This document shows, one piece after another, positions 1 through 10,508 of a stretch of DNA of 64,000 bases. The position numbers were made by a program, and so were the translations under genes. Origin of the DNA: Sphingobacterium lumbrici (GTDB taxonomy: Bacteria > Bacteroidota > Bacteroidia > Sphingobacteriales > Sphingobacteriaceae); NCBI RefSeq assembly GCF_006476045.1, contig NZ_SRZY01000002.1:18771-82770 (forward strand), in the 5' to 3' direction. The notes below the pieces were generated by a model, which made no database searches, was not told where the DNA came from, and saw only the letters and a list, made by a program, of their open reading frames with translations. Each line of letters starts with the position of its first letter. The stretch's first letter is position 1.

Positions 1-1
1 G

Positions 2-94
2 GCAAACTATCCGCAAGGCCGACAAGATGAAGTCACTCCTTGGTTAGAGGCATTCGTCAATGCCAGAAAATGGATTGAAAATCAAAGCAGGTAA
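2..94 (+). CDS. 3' end of an unidentified gene (partial)
   Basis: An open frame enters from the left edge and stops with TAA at 92-94. It gives the last 30 residues of a protein, ending EAFVNARKWIENQSR. A strong terminator hairpin follows 22 bases later, which fits a real gene end. The fragment is too short to name a family, and no motif is recognisable. Confidence 0.6.
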   Translation, partial: ANYPQGRQDEVTPWLEAFVNARKWIENQSR

Positions 95-116
95 GACGTA
101 AAAATATATACATACA

Positions 117-158
117 AAAAATCCCGGGACGATAATCAATCCCGGGATTTTTGCTTTT
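117..158. terminator. Bidirectional intrinsic terminator
   Basis: A 13-bp perfect inverted repeat (AAAAATCCCGGGA at 117-129, TCCCGGGATTTTT at 140-152) with a 10-nt loop and T-rich flanks on both sides. It sits between the convergent ends of the partial left-edge gene and the efflux operon, so it can serve both. Confidence 0.9.
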
Positions 159-173
159 ATGATTTAATAACGA

Positions 174-3100
174 TTAATGCTTCACCGCCATTTCGTCTAC
201 GTAGTCCTCATTTTCTTCGTAGTCGGCAACGATCATCTCTGCATAATTTAGCTTTTCTTTTCCGCCAAAGCGTCTTCCCAGACTATCAAAAATAGAATAT
301 ACGACAGGGACAACAACAAGTGTCAGCAATAACGAAGACAACAGACCACCGATAATAACAATAGCCAAACCTCTGTTCGTATCAGCAATACCACCTGTAG
401 CCATTGCAATAGGAATCATACCAAACACCATCGCAATAGTTGTCATCAAGATCGGACGAAGACGCGCATGGTTTGCAGCCACCAAAGCATCGTGTGTGTT
501 ATCACCGGCATCTTTTCGATGGTTAGCAAAGTCTACCAGTAAAATCGCATTCTTCGCCACCAAACCAATCAACATGATGATACCCAATATGGTAAAGATA
601 TTCAACGACTGATTCGTCAATGCCAACAATAATAAAGCACCAATAAACGACAACGGTATGGAGAACAATACGACAAAGGGAGTTACAAAGTTGTCATATA
701 GGGAGACCATAACTAAGTAAACCAAAATAATAGATGCCAGCAGGGCAATACCTAACGTACCAAATCCTTCAGACTGATTTTCCATATTACCGCCCCACAG
801 GTATGCAACACCGGGCTTACGTTCTAATTCCTGGAACTTCGCTTCCCATTCCTGCGCTACGGTACCCGCAGGACGACCAATCACTTGACCCTTTACGGAT
901 ACCGCAGGCGATTTGTCACGACGCTCCAACAAAGTAGGACCTGACCCATAACCTACCTCCGCAAATTGCTCCAGGGAAATAGCGGTACCTTGACTATTAA
1001 TAAATTTAAGGGTTCTCACATCATCTATCCCTGTACGACCTTTGTCGTCAAATTGGATATTGATATCGTATTCGTTATCTCCGGCTCGGAATTTATTATC
1101 GGTATTCCCCGAAAAAGCAGTCTGCATTGTCATACCTACGGTCGCTACATTCAGGCCCAGGGAAGTCATCTTCTCGCGGTCTACTTTGACATTAATTTCC
1201 GGATTACCATCTTCCGAAGACAATTTCACCTGCGAAGAACCTGGTACTTCCCTTAACAGATCAGCTGCTTTGTTTGCAAATTCCAATGCATCCTCCGACG
1301 AAGATCCAATAATGGTCAGCATGATCGGAGCCTGTTCTGCTCCCATCAAACCCATATTTACGGTCTTAACCTTAGCGCCGATCAGTTCATGCTCTAATTC
1401 ACGCTTCAATTTTGCAGAATACACTTTCGAATTTTCTATTCCAATGTATTCATCCTTCATAACGACATGAATTTCGGATTTATACCGGGAACCTGATACG
1501 GCTGAGAAACCGCCGTCACTGGATTGCCCCACCGAGGTAATCAACCGTTTAATCTCCGGCTTAGCCGAAATAAAACGCTCTGCCCGCTGTGTAAGTAAAT
1601 TTGTCGTTTCTAAAGATGCGTCTTTTTCCAATTCCAATTGTACAAGGAATTCTCCTTTGTCATTCGCCGGGAAGAAGTCAGATCCAATATACCCCATTCC
1701 AACTAACATAATCGAGCCAAAGAATAAAACGATCGCTAAGAAAAGTGTCAATAATTTATTCACTCGTGTGCGGAGCGACCATTTTAAAATATTGGATACC
1801 CAATTGGTAAATTTCGTTAGTCCTCTTTCAAAGCTTACAATTATTCCTCCGAATAAAGACTTTGGATTGATATGCTCTAACCTTCCAAACCGAGAATACA
1901 ACCAGGGAACAACCGTAAAAGAAACCAATAATGACAACATCGTTGAAATAATAACAGTCACACAAAATTGAGTCAAGATATTAGCCACTAAACCTGTTGA
2001 CATTGCAATAGGCAGGAATACAACGACAATCACCAAAGTAATAGCCGTGACTGTAAAACCGATCTCCTTAGCACCATCAAAAGCTGCACGTACCCTGTTT
2101 TTACCCATTTCCATGTGTCTGTGTATATTCTCGATCACCACAATAGCATCATCCACCAGGATACCTACTACCAGGGAAAGTCCAAGCAAAGACATCAAGT
2201 TAAGGGTATATCCCATCATAAATAACCCAATAAATGTCGAGATCAACGACAACGGTATCGCTACCATCGTAAACGCAGCATTGCGTAAGCTATGAAGGAA
2301 AAAAAGCATAATAAAACCGACCAATACAATGGCCAATATCAAATCTTTCATCACGTGATTAGCTGCATTCAAGGTATATTCGCTTGAATCATTCGCCACC
2401 AATACTTTAATATTATTATCCTTATAATCGGTTTCTACTTCGGAGATTGTATTTTTAACCAATTCAGAAACCGCTACGGCATTGGCATCCGATTGCTTAA
2501 ATACCTGCAATAATATCGTATTTTGACGATCCAGACGTGCAATTTTATTCACTTCAGCAATACCATCTTGTATATCTGCTACATCACGTAAAAACACAGT
2601 AGCCCCCGTAGATGTATTCAACGGCAAATTTCGTAATTCTTCAACAGATCCCACTTTACCGGCCAGACGGATAGTCGTACGCTTTTCGCGAGAAGAGACA
2701 CTTCCTGTCGGAAAATCTAAGTTGGAGGATGCGATTACTTGCTGGATCTGGGTAATGGATAATCCGTAGCCTTCTAATCTCTCCGGATCTACTTTTACCT
2801 GGATCTCACGCTCTTCACCCCCTACCATATCTACCTTAGCGACACCGTTAACACGAGCGAAAACGGGTTGTATTTTTTTATCCAATAGATCGTAAAGTTC
2901 CTTCTCTGTCAAGTTAGACGTTACCGCAAGACTCATAATTGCAACATCGTCTAACGAAAACTTATTTAATGTTGGAGGATCCACATCATCTGGTAAATCG
3001 TTTAAAATAGAATTGATTTTACGTTGTGCATCCGTCAACAGGAAATTCACATCTGCTCCATCATTAAGGGTAACCATCACGATAGACACATTCTCCAAAG

Positions 3101-3350
3101 AGGTGGATTCTATTTTCTTAACCATTTCCAACGACGAAACGGCATCCTCTATTTTTTTTGTAACGGTATTCTCTATTTCCGTAGGTGAAGCGCCTGGATA
3201 TACCGTTTGGATGGTAATCACATTGATATCAAACTTTGGAATCAACTCATATCCCAACTGTGTATAGGAGAATAAACCGCCAAGTGTCAAAATGATAAAC
3301 ATCACAATGATCAAACTTGGTCGTTTTATTGATATTTCTGAAATTTTCAT
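174..3350 (-). CDS. RND-family multidrug efflux transporter, inner-membrane pump
   Basis: A 1058-residue protein with the AcrB/MexB-type layout: an N-terminal membrane helix, a large periplasmic porter part, a helix bundle near residues 335-500, a second porter part, and a second helix bundle near residues 865-1025. The proton-relay pair is visible as adjacent Asp residues in GILVDDAIVVIEN near residue 400, and the partner Lys in VAKNAILLVDF near residue 940. Family members export drugs or other small molecules by proton antiport through a trimeric pump. It is the last gene of a tetR-tolC-MFP-RND set on the same strand, so it should assemble with the two preceding products. The substrate cannot be told from sequence. 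Length is normal for the family. The C-terminus carries an acidic tail, EENEDYVDEMAVKH. Confidence 0.95.
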   Translation of the reverse strand: MKISEISIKRPSLIIVMFIILTLGGLFSYTQLGYELIPKFDINVITIQTVYPGASPTEIENTVTKKIEDAVSSLEMVKKIESTSLENVSIVMVTLNDGADVNFLLTDAQRKINSILNDLPDDVDPPTLNKFSLDDVAIMSLAVTSNLTEKELYDLLDKKIQPVFARVNGVAKVDMVGGEEREIQVKVDPERLEGYGLSITQIQQVIASSNLDFPTGSVSSREKRTTIRLAGKVGSVEELRNLPLNTSTGATVFLRDVADIQDGIAEVNKIARLDRQNTILLQVFKQSDANAVAVSELVKNTISEVETDYKDNNIKVLVANDSSEYTLNAANHVMKDLILAIVLVGFIMLFFLHSLRNAAFTMVAIPLSLISTFIGLFMMGYTLNLMSLLGLSLVVGILVDDAIVVIENIHRHMEMGKNRVRAAFDGAKEIGFTVTAITLVIVVVFLPIAMSTGLVANILTQFCVTVIISTMLSLLVSFTVVPWLYSRFGRLEHINPKSLFGGIIVSFERGLTKFTNWVSNILKWSLRTRVNKLLTLFLAIVLFFGSIMLVGMGYIGSDFFPANDKGEFLVQLELEKDASLETTNLLTQRAERFISAKPEIKRLITSVGQSSDGGFSAVSGSRYKSEIHVVMKDEYIGIENSKVYSAKLKRELEHELIGAKVKTVNMGLMGAEQAPIMLTIIGSSSEDALEFANKAADLLREVPGSSQVKLSSEDGNPEINVKVDREKMTSLGLNVATVGMTMQTAFSGNTDNKFRAGDNEYDINIQFDDKGRTGIDDVRTLKFINSQGTAISLEQFAEVGYGSGPTLLERRDKSPAVSVKGQVIGRPAGTVAQEWEAKFQELERKPGVAYLWGGNMENQSEGFGTLGIALLASIILVYLVMVSLYDNFVTPFVVLFSIPLSFIGALLLLALTNQSLNIFTILGIIMLIGLVAKNAILLVDFANHRKDAGDNTHDALVAANHARLRPILMTTIAMVFGMIPIAMATGGIADTNRGLAIVIIGGLLSSLLLTLVVVPVVYSIFDSLGRRFGGKEKLNYAEMIVADYEENEDYVDEMAVKH

Positions 3351-3499
3351 CTGTATATTTATTTATTCATTTGTATCTGTTTCCAAAGGCATTCATGCTG
3401 CCTTCGGCCGTATAAGTATAAGAATTCAATGGAATAGATGAACTCGTTACTCTTCGGTTGTTTTCTAAAAGCGATGAAGCATGTATTCAGCTTTATCGT

Positions 3500-4558
3500 T
3501 TACTTAATAACGGTAATAAGAGTTTGATCAAACAAATTAATTTGTCCGGATACGATCACCTGATCGCCTTCATTAACTCCGCTTATTACCTCAATAAAAT
3601 CACCAAAATTACGACCTGAAACCACTTGCGTAGCTATTGCTTTATCTCCTGCGGCCACAAATACCTTATTATCACTCACACTACCCACAAATGCTGTCCT
3701 TGGTATAACTAACACATGAGCGGTGTCTTCGTTTCCAAATCGGGCTGTTCCATACATTCCGGCACGTAAATCATTATTGGTATTGTTCGCAATTTCTATT
3801 TCGACAGGAAAGTTTAAATTGCCATCGGATTTGGGCGCAATGAATGTAATCTTACCGGTAAACTGTTTATCTGCGTACACACTGGCTGTTACACTCACCG
3901 TTTGCCCTACTTTCAACGTAGCTACATTCTTTTCATCTACGTTTACACGCAATTTCAACGTGCTTACATTAACGATATCAAATGCAGGTGCACCTATGTT
4001 TAGATAAGTCCCCGGTTCAATTTTCCGGGAATTGACAATACCTGAAACAGACGTTTTAATAGTGACATCTCCCGCTGTTAATTTTGCAGATTGAAGATTA
4101 TTCCGCGCATTTTCGAATTGTAGTTTCACCTGATCCAATTGTTGTTTGGTGACCCCTCCCGTTGCATAAGCGCTTTCAAAGCGTTGCACATCAGCTTGGG
4201 CATTGTTAAATACTGCCTCGGCATTGGCCACCGTAACGTTCAGTTTATCGCCTTCTACAACAGCTAATGTCTGACCCGCACTGACGCGTGAACCTTCATC
4301 CACCAATACACGCACTACCCGACCTGCTGCTTCTGCGGATACAGTCACTTCCTGCTTAGGCATAAAAGTTCCGTTTGCTAAATAAGCTAAATCTACCGAC
4401 TGCTTACGTGCCGTATCAATACGTACCGCAACAGTCGCATTTGTAACAGCTGCCTCTGCTGTCTCTTGCTCATTCTTAGCCTTGTTTTTATTCAATATGT
4501 AAAAAATTCCTGCTAACACGGCAGCGATAATAATTACAGTAATAATTGCACGTTTCAT
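3500..4558 (-). CDS. RND efflux periplasmic adaptor (membrane fusion protein)
   Basis: A 352-residue HlyD/AcrA-type adaptor. Residues 1-25 form an uncleaved-looking membrane anchor (AIITVIIIAAVLAGIFYIL). A lipoyl/barrel-sandwich half follows (EVTVSAEAAGRVVRVLVDEGSRVSAG), then a short alpha-helical hairpin near residues 105-140, the second lipoyl half, and a beta-barrel and membrane-proximal domain. No lipobox Cys is seen, so it is probably anchored by its helix. It should link the inner-membrane pump encoded 149 bp downstream to the TolC-like channel encoded upstream. The 94- and 149-bp gaps on either side contain no other gene that I can see. Confidence 0.93.
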   Translation of the reverse strand: MKRAIITVIIIAAVLAGIFYILNKNKAKNEQETAEAAVTNATVAVRIDTARKQSVDLAYLANGTFMPKQEVTVSAEAAGRVVRVLVDEGSRVSAGQTLAVVEGDKLNVTVANAEAVFNNAQADVQRFESAYATGGVTKQQLDQVKLQFENARNNLQSAKLTAGDVTIKTSVSGIVNSRKIEPGTYLNIGAPAFDIVNVSTLKLRVNVDEKNVATLKVGQTVSVTASVYADKQFTGKITFIAPKSDGNLNFPVEIEIANNTNNDLRAGMYGTARFGNEDTAHVLVIPRTAFVGSVSDNKVFVAAGDKAIATQVVSGRNFGDFIEVISGVNEGDQVIVSGQINLFDQTLITVIK

Positions 4559-4652
4559 ATCTATATTATTTGACTTTTAATTGTCATATAGAATATTCAT
4601 GTGTGTTTATATGTTCATCAACATGAATATTTTATATATTGTATTCAGTTAA

Positions 4653-5990
4653 TTATTCGTTTACTAATGATTTTAAATTTCCGTTTGATTTAATTAGCTG
4701 GACTTCTGCTACTTTATAGTTTAACAGCGAAGTATTCAGGTTGTTCTGCGCTTCTGCATAAGCTGTCTCTGCATCCAATAGTTCCGTTAATGTCGCTAAT
4801 CCATTTCTATAATTATTTTCGGTATTGTCTAATACTTCCTTTGCCAAATTAACATTTAATCTGTTGGAATTGATGGTCAGCAAGCTATTTTTAATCTGTG
4901 ACTTCGCATTTTCATGCGCTAGATTTAATGCTAATTTCGTATTCTCTATATCAACTTGCAGCTGTCTGATTTGGATGTCAGCCTGATTTACACGAGATTT
5001 AGTAGCTCCTCCATTGAAGATAGGAATAGAAAGATTGAGTCCAACAGCAGAAAACGTAGATTTATTAGCATTCCTATTAAACAAAGGGAGGCTTTCACCA
5101 AAACCTGTATAGCCAAGATTCCCCGTAAAAGAAAGTGATGGATAATAATTGGCAACAATTGATTTCTTGTTCAATTCCAACAATTCAGATTGTTTGCCCA
5201 GTAACAAGACCTCAGATCTATTGGATAAATTCGCCTCATGCTGTAATACCTCTATATTTACATCAAAAGTTTCCTTCGGTAGCTCGATATCCTGTGATAT
5301 ATTCATACCTATAGCAAACTTAAGTGCATTTTCCCTCAGCTGATTGGCATTAATAACCTGTTGCTTTTGAGCCTCCAAATTATTTATATTAACCGATATC
5401 CGATCCAGATCTATTTTTTTTGCTAACCCAGCTTCTACTAACCCCTTAATAACGTTGTGGGTTTTCGTCGTGTTATCTAGATTATTTTGAATAGTTTGCA
5501 ATTGCAGAGTCGATTGAAAAACTTCATAATATGCGTTGGCCACTTTCTCTATCAACTGCTCTTCTGTGAGTTGGCTATTGATAATGTAAAACTCACGGGT
5601 AGTTCTGGCAGCCTTTAACCCGGTAAACAACGCCTGATTGAATATCTGCTGGTTTACGGCCAAAGTACTGGTAGCTTGCCACGGTTGTCCAAATTTTATA
5701 AACATCAATGTTGACTCTCCTCCTTCCGGAGTCATCGTAAGTGCATTCTCCTGAATCATGGGATTATAAGTCAGTGACCCCGACCCGGTAATCTGCGGCA
5801 AGGCACCTGCCCGCACTTCATCAATTTGATATTGTGCATTTTCCAATTCCAGCTTAGACTTTTTTGCTTCAGCCTTATTCTCCAGTGCAAATTTGACGGC
5901 ATCTTGAAGTGTCAAAACTTCCTGCGCATACAAATAATTACCAGCAAAAATACCGGATAACAATACAGTGATTAATTTTATTCTTTTCAT
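4653..5990 (-). CDS. TolC-family outer membrane efflux channel
   Basis: A 445-residue TolC/OprM-type protein with an N-terminal signal peptide (cleavage probably after LYAQ near residue 23). It shows two internally similar halves rich in long amphipathic helices with heptad-like Asn/Leu/Ala patterns (for example NNLDNTTKTHNVIKGLVEAGL and NNYRNGLATLTELLDAETAY). Family members form trimeric outer-membrane barrels with a periplasmic helical tunnel. The gene begins 5 bp after the tetR stop and precedes the adaptor, so it is the outer-membrane part of this tripartite pump. Confidence 0.93.
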   Translation of the reverse strand: MKRIKLITVLLSGIFAGNYLYAQEVLTLQDAVKFALENKAEAKKSKLELENAQYQIDEVRAGALPQITGSGSLTYNPMIQENALTMTPEGGESTLMFIKFGQPWQATSTLAVNQQIFNQALFTGLKAARTTREFYIINSQLTEEQLIEKVANAYYEVFQSTLQLQTIQNNLDNTTKTHNVIKGLVEAGLAKKIDLDRISVNINNLEAQKQQVINANQLRENALKFAIGMNISQDIELPKETFDVNIEVLQHEANLSNRSEVLLLGKQSELLELNKKSIVANYYPSLSFTGNLGYTGFGESLPLFNRNANKSTFSAVGLNLSIPIFNGGATKSRVNQADIQIRQLQVDIENTKLALNLAHENAKSQIKNSLLTINSNRLNVNLAKEVLDNTENNYRNGLATLTELLDAETAYAEAQNNLNTSLLNYKVAEVQLIKSNGNLKSLVNE

Positions 5991-5995
5991 TCTAT

Positions 5996-6598
5996 CTATG
6001 TACTAACTATTTTCCCTTCAAAAATAAACTCCGCAGCCCTTTTTTGGCTTTCTAAAATTTTATCCACTTTATTGACGTTGGGAAGCCCCGTTACAATATC
6101 AGCGATATTATGCATAATTCCCAGTCCCCGAACAATCTCCACAAAACATAAACTGGCACAATCAACATCTTCAATTTTCACTTCTCCGGCAGTGATTGCT
6201 TTTGTTAACAATTGCTTGATATTGAAAATGTCTCTTTGATGAAATTCAATCAAGACATTCGTAAATTCCAACCCCTTGATCCATTCTAAATTTTCACAGA
6301 GATGCAGTACATAATACTTTCGAACATAACTTGAACGCAATTCCAATAAAGCAAACAACGTCTCCATCAAATTATGATGATATTCATCTATGATAGCGAC
6401 TTCACGTTGATTGGCTTCCTGCGCTATAGCACATAAAACATCTCTGATTAAAGCGTTTTTATCCGGATAGTAATAATATAAATTTGCCTTTGTAATCCGC
6501 AAATCCTCCGCGATTTCGTTCATTGTGGTCTTATTAAAACCATAATGTGAAAAGCGCTTTATCGCAACCTCTATAATCTCCTCTTTACGATTATCCAT
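5996..6598 (-). CDS. TetR/AcrR-family transcriptional regulator of the efflux operon
   Basis: A 200-residue protein. The N-terminal helix-turn-helix is clear (EEIIEVAIKRFSHYGFNKTT, then ITKANLYYYYPDKNALIRDVL), and an all-helical ligand-binding part follows. It is the first gene of the efflux operon, only 5 bp before the tolC gene. The usual inference is autoregulation and repression of the pump genes, relieved by a ligand. A 7-8-7 inverted repeat just upstream (6619-6640) is a plausible operator. Ligand unknown. Confidence 0.92.
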   Translation of the reverse strand: MDNRKEEIIEVAIKRFSHYGFNKTTMNEIAEDLRITKANLYYYYPDKNALIRDVLCAIAQEANQREVAIIDEYHHNLMETLFALLELRSSYVRKYYVLHLCENLEWIKGLEFTNVLIEFHQRDIFNIKQLLTKAITAGEVKIEDVDCASLCFVEIVRGLGIMHNIADIVTGLPNVNKVDKILESQKRAAEFIFEGKIVST

Positions 6599-6618
6599 TT
6601 ATCAATCTCTCCTTTTTT

Positions 6619-6640
6619 ATTTCTGACTTTTAACAGAAAT
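6619..6640. promoter_or_regulatory. Candidate TetR operator (inverted repeat)
   Basis: ATTTCTG at 6619-6625 and CAGAAAT at 6634-6640 form perfect 7-bp arms around an 8-bp spacer, 21 bp upstream of the tetR start codon. The size and place fit a TetR-family operator, but binding is inferred only from position. Confidence 0.45.
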
Positions 6641-6724
6641 TGTTCAAAAATATAAAATGAATAATATATTTCAAGAAAGATTACTTAAAAAAACATTGCA
6701 ATGACAATATAGCGGCTAGAATTT

Positions 6725-6767
6725 CATGTGCATATAACGAACAATCACATGCGAATGCTTCATCGGG
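6725..6767 (+). repeat. Possible diverged copy of the intergenic CATGAG/GCTTCAT element
   Basis: CATGTG (6725-6730) and CACATG (6746-6751) form a small inverted repeat, followed by CGAATGCTTCATCGG. The second arm plus the GCTTCATCG tail resemble the better conserved elements at 23129-23254 and 57706-57784. It lies in the spacer beyond the 3' end of the NrtR-like gene. The match is short and needs gaps, so this is tentative. Confidence 0.3.
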
Positions 6768-6789
6768 ACAAAGCTTATTTCAAAATAGT

Positions 6790-7446
6790 TTACTCAAAAA
6801 GTTTCTGAAATTTTCGTCTATCTAATTTATAAAGCCGGGCAGCCCGATAGGAGACTCCGGTTTGAAATTCATCCAGTTCTTTTAAATAGCCTAGATTATT
6901 CATTTTCTTACGAAAATTACGCTTATCTAACGCTTCTCCCAGGAGTGCTTCATAAACTTGTTGAAGTTGTGTTAATGTAAATTTTTCGGGCAACAATTCA
7001 AAAGGAGCTAAAGAATAAGACAAACGTTTCTTTAACTTTTCTACACTTAATTGAATAATTTCCCGATGGTCGAAGGCTAAATCGGGCAGATTATTAATGG
7101 GATACCATTTAGCTTGCTTCATATAAGATGTAACAGGTTTCACCTTATTTTTAACATTCTCGTAGCGTACTAAGGCCACATAGGCAACTGTAAGAATTCT
7201 TCCCTCAGGATGTCTTTTTACACCGGCAAATGCCGCCAATTGCTCCAGATAAATGTCTTTAAGTCCGGTATTCTCATAGGAAATACGTTTTACAGCATCT
7301 TCCATCTCCTCGTCTTTCTCAATAAAAAAACCAGGTAATGCCCACCACCCTTTATATGGGTATTCATTCCTTTCCGTCAATAATATTTTTAATTGAGCTT
7401 CATGAAAGGTGTATATTACGCAGTCAACTGTAAAATGTGATAACAA
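6790..7446 (-). CDS. NrtR-like transcriptional regulator with a degenerate Nudix domain
   Basis: 218 residues. Residues 1-140 are a Nudix fold (TVDCVIYTF..., KGWWALPGFFIEKDEEMEDA) and the C-terminal 75 residues look like the winged-helix domain of the NrtR/AraR regulator family (NFRKKMNNLGYLKELDE, then GVSYRAARLYKLDRRKF). The Nudix box is damaged: the usual REUxEExG reads RISYENTG, so two of the catalytic Glu residues are Ile and Asn and hydrolysis is unlikely. Known relatives sense NAD-pathway metabolites or sugars; a Bacteroides homologue regulates arabinose use. Here it is divergent from pfkA-kinase-gapA, which suggests control of glycolysis or sugar use. Three palindromes lie in the shared spacer. 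The effector is unknown. Confidence 0.85.
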   Translation of the reverse strand: MLSHFTVDCVIYTFHEAQLKILLTERNEYPYKGWWALPGFFIEKDEEMEDAVKRISYENTGLKDIYLEQLAAFAGVKRHPEGRILTVAYVALVRYENVKNKVKPVTSYMKQAKWYPINNLPDLAFDHREIIQLSVEKLKKRLSYSLAPFELLPEKFTLTQLQQVYEALLGEALDKRNFRKKMNNLGYLKELDEFQTGVSYRAARLYKLDRRKFQKLFE

Positions 7447-7464
7447 AACCTTAAAAATTAAGTA

Positions 7465-7507
7465 TTAACAAATTGTTAAGTAACTAGAACTGCAAGCAAT
7501 ATTGCTT
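7465..7507. promoter_or_regulatory. Two perfect palindromes in the regulator/pfkA spacer
   Basis: TTAACAAATTGTTAA (7465-7479, 7-bp arms about one base) and AAGCAATATTGCTT (7494-7507, 14-bp perfect palindrome) lie in the divergent spacer, 19 and 48 bp upstream of the regulator gene. They are candidate autoregulatory operators. Function is inferred from position only. Confidence 0.4.
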
Positions 7508-7544
7508 AAAAAATGTATAATAAACAAAAAAAATCATAGAAAAA

Positions 7545-7576
7545 TTTAATAGTGTAAGAAATACACACTATATTCG
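7545..7576 (+). promoter_or_regulatory. Candidate pfkA promoter overlapped by a 21-bp inverted repeat
   Basis: TTTA at 7545-7548, a 20-nt spacer, and TATATTCG at 7569-7576 resemble a weak Bacteroidota promoter (TTTG / TAnnTTTG). Within it, TAGTGT (7550-7555) and ACACTA (7565-7570) form a 21-bp inverted repeat filling the space between the two promoter boxes and touching the -7 box. This is a natural place for a repressor, probably the divergent NrtR-like protein. NrtR-family sites are typically palindromes of about this length. Confidence 0.45.
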
Positions 7577-7597
7577 TATGAGCTAAACTAAATTATA

Positions 7598-8581
7598 GTG
7601 AGAGAAATTAACAGAATAGGTGTTTTTACATCTGGAGGGGATGCGCCTGGAATGAATGCAGCCATCAGATCAGTTGTAAGAACTGCCTTATATGAAAATA
7701 AAAAAGTAACAGGCATTTATCACGGATACCAAGGGATGATAGATGGAGAGTTTACTAATATGACGAGTCGGTCTGTCAGCTCTATTATAAATAAGGGAGG
7801 AACCATATTAAAGTCAGCACGTTGTTTGGAGTTCAAAACCAAAGAAGGAAGAGCAACAGCGTACGAAAACATAAAAAGAGAAGGCATAGATGCCTTAGTA
7901 GCAATCGGAGGAGATGGAACCTTTACCGGAGCACAGATATTATCACAGGAATACGATATTCCTGTAATGTGTATACCCGGCACAATAGATAACGATCTTT
8001 ACGGCTCGGATTATACGTTAGGATATGACACGGCTAATAATACCGTTATTGAGGCGATAGATAAAATCAGAGATACTGCAGCTTCGCACAATAGGGTATT
8101 TTTTGTAGAAGTAATGGGTCGTGATTCGGGATGTATTGCGTTGCAGGCCGGAGTAGGCGGAGGTGCTGAGGCGATACTTTTACCCGAAAAAGAAACCGCC
8201 ATTGCGGAGTTAATCTATTTATTAGAACACGCAGAAGAACGTAACAAAAGTTCCATGATCGTCATTATAGCAGAGGGTGATAAAAATGGTGGCGTGTACA
8301 ATGTAGCAAAGCATGTCCAAGAAAAATTTGATCATTTTGACATAAAAGTTAGTATATTAGGACATCTTCAACGTGGTGGAGCGCCAAGTAGTTTCGACCG
8401 TGTGTTAGCTACACGAATGGGCTACACTGCTGTTAGGGAGTTATTAAAAGGCAATTCAGGCGCTACTGTTGGTATTAGAGGGATAGATATGATTACCACT
8501 CCGCTGGAAGAAGCCTTAAATAATAGGGAATTCAAATTGAATGAAGAATTGTTAGAAATTGCGAAAGTAATGTCTATTTAA
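7598..8581 (+). CDS. pfkA: ATP-dependent 6-phosphofructokinase
   Basis: A 327-residue PfkA, the family's usual bacterial length. It phosphorylates fructose 6-phosphate to fructose 1,6-bisphosphate in glycolysis. Motifs seen: the N-terminal nucleotide loop GVFTSGGDAPGMNAAIR, IGGDGTFTGA, the catalytic PGTIDNDLYGSDYTLGYDTA (with the TIDND active-site motif), and MGRDSGCIALQAG. The start is GTG at 7598 (context TTATAGTGAGAG), with no in-frame ATG before the GGD motif except inside it. It leads an apparent operon with a BadF-type kinase (10-bp gap) and gapA (5-bp gap). Confidence 0.95.
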   Translation: MREINRIGVFTSGGDAPGMNAAIRSVVRTALYENKKVTGIYHGYQGMIDGEFTNMTSRSVSSIINKGGTILKSARCLEFKTKEGRATAYENIKREGIDALVAIGGDGTFTGAQILSQEYDIPVMCIPGTIDNDLYGSDYTLGYDTANNTVIEAIDKIRDTAASHNRVFFVEVMGRDSGCIALQAGVGGGAEAILLPEKETAIAELIYLLEHAEERNKSSMIVIIAEGDKNGGVYNVAKHVQEKFDHFDIKVSILGHLQRGGAPSSFDRVLATRMGYTAVRELLKGNSGATVGIRGIDMITTPLEEALNNREFKLNEELLEIAKVMSI

Positions 8582-8591
8582 GGTAAACAGT

Positions 8592-10441
<1,850 letters not shown>

Positions 10442-10463
10442 TTCTATTTCTCTTGTCTTATAA

Positions 10464-10500
10464 AAAATGGAGCTAACAGTGTTAGCTCCATTTTCTTTTA
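10464..10500. terminator. Bidirectional terminator after gapA
   Basis: AAAATGGAGCTAAC and GTTAGCTCCATTTT pair almost without loop, flanked by A-rich sequence on the left and TTTTCTTTTA on the right. It lies between the convergent ends of gapA and the large secreted-protein gene. Confidence 0.88.
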
Positions 10501-10508
10501 TAACAGGA

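Noticed and set aside
1042..1470. 142-codon plus-strand frame inside the RND pump gene
   Set aside because: Antisense shadow of a clearly coding gene with all RND motifs on the minus strand.
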